Of a DNA stretch of 11,580 bases, positions 6,463 through 11,580 are shown piece after piece. The DNA comes from Desulfobacteraceae bacterium (lineage in GTDB: Bacteria > Desulfobacterota > DSM-4660 > Desulfatiglandales > HGW-15). The notes beneath the pieces are model-generated. The model was not told the DNA's origin, searched no databases, and saw nothing but the letters and a program-made list of their open reading frames with translations. Within the stretch, counting starts at the first letter, position 1. Every line of letters starts with the position of its first letter. Where the stretch lies: NCBI GenBank assembly GCA_003819975.1, contig RPPU01000084.1:1-11580 (forward strand), given 5' to 3'. A program made the translations under genes and the position numbers.

Positions 6463-7347
6463 TCAATATCCCATTTTTCTCAGAGATTTCGGATCGCGGC
6501 TCCATTTTTTTTCAACCCGCACCCTTGATTCCAAATAAATTTTAATGCCCAATATTTTTTCAAGTTCCAAACGGGCAGCCCGGCCGATTTCTTTGATCAT
6601 CGTACCTTGCCGGCCGATCAGGATGGCCCGTTGGGAGTCGCGTTCCACATGAATTTCAGCGGAGATATGTAATAGTTTTTTATCGGCCGATTCCTGCACC
6701 TGAGCGATGGTCACGGCGCAGGCATAGGGCAATTCCTTCTTAGTGAGGAGATAAATTTTCTCGCGAATGATTTCGGCGATCAAAAAAGAATCGGACTGAT
6801 CGGTCCGCATGTCCGTAGGATAAAAGGCAGGCCCGGGTTTGATTTTATCTTTGATGGCCGACAAGATCGGTTCAATGCCCTCCCCTTGCCGGACCGAGGC
6901 CGGTATAATGGCTTCAAAGGGGTAGCGTTCTTGAAAAGCCGCAATAATAGGCAGCAGAGCTTCCTTGGCGCCGCAATCCATTTTATTGATGATTAACAAG
7001 ACCGGTTTTTGCGCTTTTTGAAGGTTCTTCATGACCAGTTCGATTTCAGGACCTTCGGGTCGGGGCAGCTCAATCATCATTAATACGAGGTCCACTTCGG
7101 CGATCGTAGCCTCGGCGGAAGCAACCATGCTGCGGTGTAGGGGGGTATGGCTTTGATGGATTCCGGGCGTATCGATAAATACGATTTGGCATTCGGGCTC
7201 ATTGTAAATGCCCAAAATGCGGGTGCGGGTTGTTTGCGGTCTGGGGGATACAATCGCGACTTTGGCGCCCAGCAGGCGGTTCAGCAGCGTTGATTTGCCC
7301 ACATTGGGCGGACCGACAATAGCTATAAATCCTGAACGAAAATTCAT
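6463..7347 (-). CDS. era: GTPase Era, 16S rRNA / 30S assembly factor
   Basis: The 294-residue length is normal for Era. The GTPase domain shows G1 GPPNVGKST (12-20), a G2 region with PQTTR (37-41), G3 DTPG (59-62) and G4 NKMD (121-124). G5 reads PASVRQGEG rather than the usual SA form, a mild substitution (V152). The C-terminal KH domain has the GRQG loop (245-248), and the protein ends with the basic SRVRVEKKWSRDPKSLRKMGY-like tail shared by Era proteins. Era binds the 3' end of 16S rRNA, including the anti-Shine-Dalgarno region, during 30S maturation, in the cytoplasm or loosely at the membrane. The start codon overlaps the stop of the radical SAM gene by 4 bp (ATGA), indicating coupling. 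Its operon with rnc is common in bacteria and fits shared work on rRNA. Confidence 0.97.
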   Translation of the reverse strand: MNFRSGFIAIVGPPNVGKSTLLNRLLGAKVAIVSPRPQTTRTRILGIYNEPECQIVFIDTPGIHQSHTPLHRSMVASAEATIAEVDLVLMMIELPRPEGPEIELVMKNLQKAQKPVLLIINKMDCGAKEALLPIIAAFQERYPFEAIIPASVRQGEGIEPILSAIKDKIKPGPAFYPTDMRTDQSDSFLIAEIIREKIYLLTKKELPYACAVTIAQVQESADKKLLHISAEIHVERDSQRAILIGRQGTMIKEIGRAARLELEKILGIKIYLESRVRVEKKWSRDPKSLRKMGY

Positions 7348-8381
7348 AGGGTCAAAACCTCAATTTTGCCCGCGGCCATAGATTTGTCGCCGATTACTGC
7401 TGCAATTTTGGAACCGGTTTTTTCTTCAATCCAGCGCAAGCCTTGATTTTTATAACCGCGGATAAGCGGGATTTCCTTTTGGGCCACGCGCAGATTAAAG
7501 ATCGAATAAGATCCGGGCTTGGGCAACTGGGCTGCGATCATTTGATGATAAAGAGTCGAGCGTACCAGAAAGCCGAAACAAGCGTGCCAGGGTCCGGCCA
7601 GAATTTGCCCCGGCTGCAACAGGGTCGGGGAGCTCATCAAACCGATCCGAATAACCGGGATGTTGTGGGCTTCCAATCTTTTTACAGCCTCGGCGCATAA
7701 TTTTACGGCTGGTTCCAATTCCAATGCTTGGTAGCGATTTTGGGCATACCACTCGGCCAGCTCCGTGCCCGGCAGAACCAGGGTCGGGTAAAGGCGGACC
7801 ATATCGGGTTGCAAGTCAATAACCTGTTGAATCGTATTTAAAAAGCCTTTTTCAGAATCTCCGGGCAGTCCCAGCATGAGCTGGATGCCGACCTTAAACC
7901 CGAATTCTTTTAACTGTTTAACAGCCATATTCACTTGTGAGGCTTGATAACCCCGTCGGCACAGGCGCAGGACCGGATCCTGAAGGGATTGAACGCCTAA
8001 CTCAACGGTCCTAACGGCATAACGGCGCAATAGTTCCAGTTTATGCGGATCCATTGTGTCCGGCCGGGTTGAAACCCGAATGGATTTAAATAAACCTCGC
8101 GTGATATAAGGCCGGGTTGCTTCCAACAAAGCGATTATCTCTACTTCCGCAAGGTTTGTAAAAGTCCCGCCATAAAAAGCGATCTCAGGATCGCGATCCG
8201 CTTGAAATCCGGGCGCCTGAACCGCCTGATCCAGTCTGGTGCGAATCAGACCTGCTTCCGGAAACGAAACGGTTTCTGAAGTTATTTTTTCCTGTTGGCA
8301 GTAGATGCATAGAAAGGGACATCCCCGGTTCGGGATAAAAATTGGGACAATCAAAGCATGGCGGGATCTTTGGTCAGACAA
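7344..8381 (-). CDS. Elp3-like radical SAM protein lacking a GNAT domain
   Basis: CPFLCIYC (C21, C25, C28) provides the CxxxCxxC cluster ligands. Other Elp3/HemN-type signatures follow: FYGGTF (69-74), ELGVQS (127-132), LMLGLPGD (168-175) and RLYPTLVLPGTEL (196-208). At 345 residues it keeps the radical SAM barrel and a short C-terminal part (about 285-345), but not the acetyltransferase domain of true Elp3, so the tRNA wobble-uridine role of Elp3 should not be assumed. The start is a TTG at 8381: AAGGAGG sits seven bases upstream and the first residues lead directly into the barrel. The gene begins inside rnc, overlapping it by 31 bp. Similar proteins sit beside rnc in Clostridia as I recall, which hints at an RNA-related role; this is inference. 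Confidence 0.9.
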   Translation of the reverse strand: MSDQRSRHALIVPIFIPNRGCPFLCIYCQQEKITSETVSFPEAGLIRTRLDQAVQAPGFQADRDPEIAFYGGTFTNLAEVEIIALLEATRPYITRGLFKSIRVSTRPDTMDPHKLELLRRYAVRTVELGVQSLQDPVLRLCRRGYQASQVNMAVKQLKEFGFKVGIQLMLGLPGDSEKGFLNTIQQVIDLQPDMVRLYPTLVLPGTELAEWYAQNRYQALELEPAVKLCAEAVKRLEAHNIPVIRIGLMSSPTLLQPGQILAGPWHACFGFLVRSTLYHQMIAAQLPKPGSYSIFNLRVAQKEIPLIRGYKNQGLRWIEEKTGSKIAAVIGDKSMAAGKIEVLTL

Positions 8382-9082
8382 AAAAAAGCCTCCTTGGCGG
8401 CGTTTTGTTCCGCTGCTTTTTTACTCGCCCCAATGCCTTCGGCGATGATTCGGTTTTCTAAACGCAGAGCGACCCGGAAGGTTTTATGATGAGCCGGGCC
8501 GCTTTCTTCAATCAGGAGATAATCGGGCCGGCTCTTGAATTTTTCCTGAGTATACTCCTGCAACAGGGTCTTATGATCGTCGGTTAATGATTTTTCACCC
8601 AATCTGGCCAGATCAGGCCCGAATAATCGAAAAATAATCTCTTTGGTTTTTTCAAAGCTGCTATCCAAGTATATAGCGCCCAGCAAGGCTTCCATGGCAT
8701 TGGCCAAAATGGAAGGTTTCTCCCTGCCGCGGGTTAACTCCTCTCCTTTGCCCAACAGCAGGTATTGGGCCAAACCCAAATTTTCAGCCGCCTGACAAAG
8801 ATTCTTTTCATTGACCACCGCGGCCCGCAGCTTGGATAAATCGCCCTCATGGGCTTGCCTGAAAAAATCCATCAAGATATGACTGATGGCCAAGTCGAGT
8901 ACTGCATCCCCTAAAAACTCAAGCCGTTCATTATCTTTTAGGCTTTTATCGTCGCGTTCGTTTACATAGGAAGAATGCCGGAGGGATTCTTCCAAAAGTT
9001 CCTGACGGTTAAAGCTGTAGCCCAAATTGCGGGATAATTGAGCGAGGCTTGTTTCAAGCAAGGGCGCTTCCATTTTTTTCAA
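8351..9082 (-). CDS. rnc: Ribonuclease III
   Basis: The 243-residue enzyme has the RNase III signature NERLEFLGD (51-59), with catalytic E52, E55 and D59, and the second metal-binding stretch ILANAMEALLGAIYLD (125-140), with the essential E131. The position equivalent to E. coli D114 is Asn (N128). A double-stranded RNA-binding domain covers about 168-237, ending in GIGASKKAAEQNAAKEAF. RNase III cuts double-stranded RNA, notably the 16S/23S precursor stems, in the cytoplasm. The TTG at 9082 overlaps the stop of the transglycosylase gene (TTGA), a typical coupled start with AAGG just upstream; an in-frame ATG at 9073 is the alternative and would remove three residues. The dsRNA-degrading activity is relevant to the small RNA proposed elsewhere in this window, but no direct link is visible. 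Confidence 0.97.
   Translation of the reverse strand: MKKMEAPLLETSLAQLSRNLGYSFNRQELLEESLRHSSYVNERDDKSLKDNERLEFLGDAVLDLAISHILMDFFRQAHEGDLSKLRAAVVNEKNLCQAAENLGLAQYLLLGKGEELTRGREKPSILANAMEALLGAIYLDSSFEKTKEIIFRLFGPDLARLGEKSLTDDHKTLLQEYTQEKFKSRPDYLLIEESGPAHHKTFRVALRLENRIIAEGIGASKKAAEQNAAKEAFFCLTKDPAML
8389..8395 (-). promoter_or_regulatory. Strong ribosome binding site deciding a TTG start
   Basis: On the minus strand AAGGAGG is followed seven bases later by TTG at 8381-8379, inside the 3' end of rnc. The seven-base site and good spacing support this TTG over internal ATG or GTG candidates for the Elp3-like gene. The AGGAGG core is fully complementary to the CCUCCU of the candidate small RNA, as any consensus site would be. 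Confidence 0.75.
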
Positions 9083-11106
9083 TCGGCCTTGATCTTCACG
9101 GTTTGGCCGGGATAGATGGTACTGGAAGGTTTTAGGTCATTAAGGACCAGAAAATCCGCCAGGTTCATCTGGTGTTTTTTTGCGATGGCGTAAAGGGTCT
9201 CGCCTTCTTGGACTACATAATAGGTTTTGGCATTGGATGAACGCTCGCCGGTTATATGATTGGGTGAAATGACGATCTCCTGCCCCATCTTCAAGCTTTT
9301 GTCTTTTAATTTATTCAAAGATCGAATGGAATCGACGGTTGTGTTATATCGATTGGCAATGGTCCAAAGCGAATCGCCTTCCTTGACCACATAGCGAACC
9401 AGTGCGGTTGACGTAGACGGCGTATAAGTCTTTTTGGCTGTGGCAGGAGCATAACGACCGCTGGGAATCCGTAAATGGGAACCCGCGCGCAGGTAATGCT
9501 TTCGGTTCAGGTTATTGGTTTCCATCAAAGCGTTCATGGATATTCGGAATTGCCGGGCTATGGTGGACAGCGTATCGCCTCTCCGCACGGTATAAGAGAA
9601 AAAAGGCGGGACGGGCGGCTCATACACCGGGATTTCGTTCAGCTTGGCCAACAATGCCTCCCCCTGGCCTTTGGGCGTTTTCAGGGTATACGGTTTTTCA
9701 GGAGTGATTCCATGCCGGAGTTCGGGGTTCAAGTCTTTCAAAAAGTCGGCCGAAAGACCTATGTGTTTGGCCGCATCGGCCAGCTGCATTTTTCGGTTAA
9801 TGGCGACATCTTCAACTTCTATAGGATCATCCACGGGCGGCAGGGTAAAACCGTTGGCTTGGGGATCGTTGATGATATGCAGTACAGCCATGAATTTTGG
9901 GACATAGAAAGCGGTCTCGCGGGGAAGCGTTTCATAAAGATCCCAGAAGTTATCAAGATAGTTCAGTCGCTGGGTTTTAATACGCCTTAAAACCGCGTAT
10001 TCTCCGCAATTATAAGCGGCCAGCACGGTCGACCAATCGCCGAAGATATTATGCAGTTCCTGAAGATAGGCAATCGCGGCCGCGGTCGCTTTGTCCGGAT
10101 CCATGCGTTCATCGATCCAGGTATCCCGCTTCAGGCCGAATTTATATCCGGTTGAAGCAATAAACTGCCATAAGCCCAGGGCCCGAGCCGAGGAGAAGGC
10201 CCGGATTTTAAAATTACTTTCAATCAACGGCAACCAGGAAAGCTCCGTAGGCAAACCGGCCTGCTCCAAGGCTTTGACAATAGCCGGGCGGTATCTTCCC
10301 GACAGACGGTAGGCGGCCAGAAAATTGTTGCGTTCCGGTCCTTTGAAACTATTGAGGGCTTTCTCGACATGTTTGTTCATGACCAGGGGGATCGCTTTAT
10401 GATTGCCGTTGGCCACCGTGAAACGGGAAGCATAGACTTCCGTGACACGTTTGGCGATGGTGATGCGCAGGTCTTCTTTCTGCTGAGCGAGTCCCGGGTC
10501 GTCACTTTTGGTTACTTTCAATATAAAGGAATAGGACTTGTCCAAGGCTTCCAGAGCGCCGTCCAGATCTCCTTGCTCCCAAAAGTCATTTGAGGCTTGG
10601 AAGTATTCCAGCGCCGCGTCCAGTAATTCTTGGTTACTGAGTTTGGCGGTTTCATCGATTGGTTGGTTTTTGGGTTTTGCGCTTGCGGAAGCAGGTTTAC
10701 TCCCGGACGGTGTTTCGGATGACGAAGCAATGGAGGGTTGAACCGCGGGCGGTTGTTTGTTCGGGGGCGGAGGATTGACCTCTTCTTTTTTCGAATTTTC
10801 GACAGCCATGTCTGTTTTTTCCGGTTCCGATGCGGGGGTCTGCTTATTTGGCTCGGGAGCGGAAGATGTTATCGGAAGTGTTGGGTTAGGCATTTTAGCG
10901 CCGACACCGGGCCCAACGGTCGGTTGGGCTGTTTTGGATGATGTCTGGGGCGGGAGTTCTATTTTCTTCGTTTCCGCGGGTATGGGTTTTGAGGGTTCCC
11001 GGGTCGAGGATGAACTTGTTGAAATACAACCGGTTAATAACAACAGGGCTCCTGAGATCATAACCATAACAAACCGGGTGCGTTGAAAACTTAAGGGGTC
11101 AATCAT
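9079..11106 (-). CDS. mltD: MltD-type lytic transglycosylase lipoprotein with three LysM domains
   Basis: A lipoprotein signal peptide with basic R10/R12, a hydrophobic stretch and lipobox LLTGC (lipidated C27) predicts membrane anchoring on the periplasmic side. Residues 28-150 are a Pro/Ser/Lys-rich low-complexity linker and about 155-280 are helical. The SLT domain (about 283-400) shows the catalytic glutamate E296 in LPLIESNF, GLWQF (311-315) and AAYNCG (363-368). Three LysM peptidoglycan-binding repeats lie at about 504-548, 571-615 and 628-673. The enzyme cleaves the MurNAc-GlcNAc bond to form 1,6-anhydro-muropeptides. At 675 residues it is longer than E. coli MltD (about 450), mainly through the linker and third LysM. 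It opens the operon; the ATG at 11106 is chosen because later Met codons would remove the basic residues of the signal. Confidence 0.94.
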   Translation of the reverse strand: MIDPLSFQRTRFVMVMISGALLLLTGCISTSSSSTREPSKPIPAETKKIELPPQTSSKTAQPTVGPGVGAKMPNPTLPITSSAPEPNKQTPASEPEKTDMAVENSKKEEVNPPPPNKQPPAVQPSIASSSETPSGSKPASASAKPKNQPIDETAKLSNQELLDAALEYFQASNDFWEQGDLDGALEALDKSYSFILKVTKSDDPGLAQQKEDLRITIAKRVTEVYASRFTVANGNHKAIPLVMNKHVEKALNSFKGPERNNFLAAYRLSGRYRPAIVKALEQAGLPTELSWLPLIESNFKIRAFSSARALGLWQFIASTGYKFGLKRDTWIDERMDPDKATAAAIAYLQELHNIFGDWSTVLAAYNCGEYAVLRRIKTQRLNYLDNFWDLYETLPRETAFYVPKFMAVLHIINDPQANGFTLPPVDDPIEVEDVAINRKMQLADAAKHIGLSADFLKDLNPELRHGITPEKPYTLKTPKGQGEALLAKLNEIPVYEPPVPPFFSYTVRRGDTLSTIARQFRISMNALMETNNLNRKHYLRAGSHLRIPSGRYAPATAKKTYTPSTSTALVRYVVKEGDSLWTIANRYNTTVDSIRSLNKLKDKSLKMGQEIVISPNHITGERSSNAKTYYVVQEGETLYAIAKKHQMNLADFLVLNDLKPSSTIYPGQTVKIKAD

Positions 11107-11178
11107 TTCACTCTCATTTCCATAATCATTCTGAGATGATCATTCTTACCTATTGGATCCAAACGGTTAAAGTATGAT

Positions 11179-11207
11179 ACTATAAAGAACCCATTTGAAA
11201 TGGTCAA
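11179..11207 (-). promoter_or_regulatory. Sigma-70 promoter of the mltD-rnc-era-transporter operon
   Basis: On the minus strand TTGACC (11207-11202) is followed after exactly 17 bp by TATAGT (11184-11179). Each box matches the consensus at five of six positions. Transcription would start near 11172, about 66 bases before the mltD start codon. A 13-bp palindrome fills most of the spacer. Confidence 0.72.
11191..11203. promoter_or_regulatory. Palindrome in the promoter spacer, possible operator
   Basis: CCATTT and AAATGG form perfect 6-bp arms around a single G. The dyad lies between the -35 and -10 boxes of the leftward promoter and overlaps the last two bases of the -35 box, where a bound repressor would block polymerase. 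No regulator gene is adjacent. Confidence 0.4.
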
Positions 11208-11309
11208 TTAAAAAAGGATGGTGATCTTTGAGGTTCGATGTTCAGAATACGGATCTTTAACTTTTCGGTCTTGAGATTGCATCGTAAAACAGCGAAAAGG
11301 ATACCGGGA

Positions 11310-11337
11310 TTGAATGATTCAAAATAATAATTAATAT
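11310..11337 (+). promoter_or_regulatory. Candidate promoter for the zinc ribbon gene
   Basis: TTGAAT (11310-11315) and TAATAT (11332-11337) are 16 bp apart, each matching four of six consensus positions. The predicted start near 11344 leaves a leader of about 20 bases that contains AAGGAG. The surroundings are AT-rich, so this is a moderate call. Confidence 0.4.
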
Positions 11338-11364
11338 TTGGAAAAATAAGGAGAGAATAAGGCT

Positions 11365-11580
11365 ATGCCTATTTATGAATATGAACATTTAGGTCCGTCT
11401 TGCCCGCAAGGTGTCGTCTTTGAAATTAGACAAGACCTTCAAGACCAACCCTTAACTCGGTGTCCATATTGTAGGGGAAAAGTGCGTAAAATTATTTCCT
11501 GCGCCAATATCAATACTCCCAAGACTAATGCGGAGCTTAAAGACTTGGGTTTTACCAAGTTGGTTAAACGCGATAACGGC
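11365..11580 (+). CDS. FmdB-like zinc ribbon protein (partial, C-terminus outside window)
   Basis: From the ATG at 11365 the frame is open for 72 codons to the window edge. It begins MPIYEYE, the hallmark of FmdB/CxxC_CxxC_SSSS small zinc ribbon proteins, and continues with PLTRCPYC (C33, C36) and VRKIIS, the second half of the ribbon. The first CxxC normally found near residues 9-12 is absent; only C13 is present, in GPSCPQG. The tail INTPKTNAELKDLGFTKLVK is conserved-looking rather than the usual Ser/Gly-rich end. AAGGAG lies 11 bases before the ATG, a slightly long spacing. The biochemical role of this family is not established; some members are annotated as regulators. It diverges from the mltD operon. 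Confidence 0.8.
   Translation, partial: MPIYEYEHLGPSCPQGVVFEIRQDLQDQPLTRCPYCRGKVRKIISCANINTPKTNAELKDLGFTKLVKRDNG

Noticed and set aside
9475..9990. A 171-codon plus-strand open frame inside the mltD-like gene
   Set aside because: It is antisense to the SLT and LysM coding region and its composition is that of a mirrored coding frame with no domain.
11125..11145. Direct repeat ATCATTC with a 14-bp period in the mltD leader
   Set aside because: Only two 7-bp copies in AT-rich leader DNA; this is expected by chance often enough to ignore.

Overview
This is an 11.6 kb chromosomal window of moderate GC content. It looks like a delta-proteobacterial genome (Desulfobacterota-like). This is inferred from the gene families: an NtrC-class two-component pair, a lipoprotein MltD-type transglycosylase with LysM repeats, a variant FmdB-type zinc ribbon protein, and an rnc / Elp3-like radical SAM / era cluster. 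No rRNA, tRNA, insertion sequence, phage gene or CRISPR array is visible.

Layout. The left edge holds the start of a minus-strand DUF3592-type membrane protein (1-636, cut by the window edge). Next is a minus-strand radical SAM enzyme with a large unassigned N-terminal region (804-2093). A divergent intergenic region (2094-2330) carries a sigma-70-type promoter for a plus-strand pair: a membrane histidine kinase (2331-3779) and a sigma-54-activating NtrC-type response regulator (3912-5276). The 132 bp between the two genes contain short tandem repeats. On the right, five minus-strand genes form a tightly packed operon read from 11106 down to 5565: mltD-like, rnc, Elp3-like radical SAM, era and an EamA transporter. 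Its genes overlap or nearly touch. A good sigma-70 promoter (11179-11207) precedes it and a perfect 15-bp hairpin (5520-5552) ends it. The right edge begins a plus-strand FmdB-like zinc ribbon gene (from 11365, cut by the edge).

The most interesting stretch is the 288 bp between the response regulator and the transporter. It contains, in order, two GTAC-centred dyads, a perfect match to the IHF consensus, and a near-perfect -24/-12 (sigma-54) promoter pointing rightwards. No gene follows. The transcript would start near 5490 and meet the strong hairpin after about 30 bases, giving an RNA of about 63 nt. It has no start codon. Its unpaired 5' part carries a UUUCCUCCU anti-Shine-Dalgarno tract. 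I propose that the upstream kinase/regulator pair controls a sigma-54-dependent small RNA encoded next to it, similar in layout to CbrAB/CrcZ of Pseudomonas but with a different RNA. The promoter architecture is read directly from the sequence; the RNA and its function are inference.
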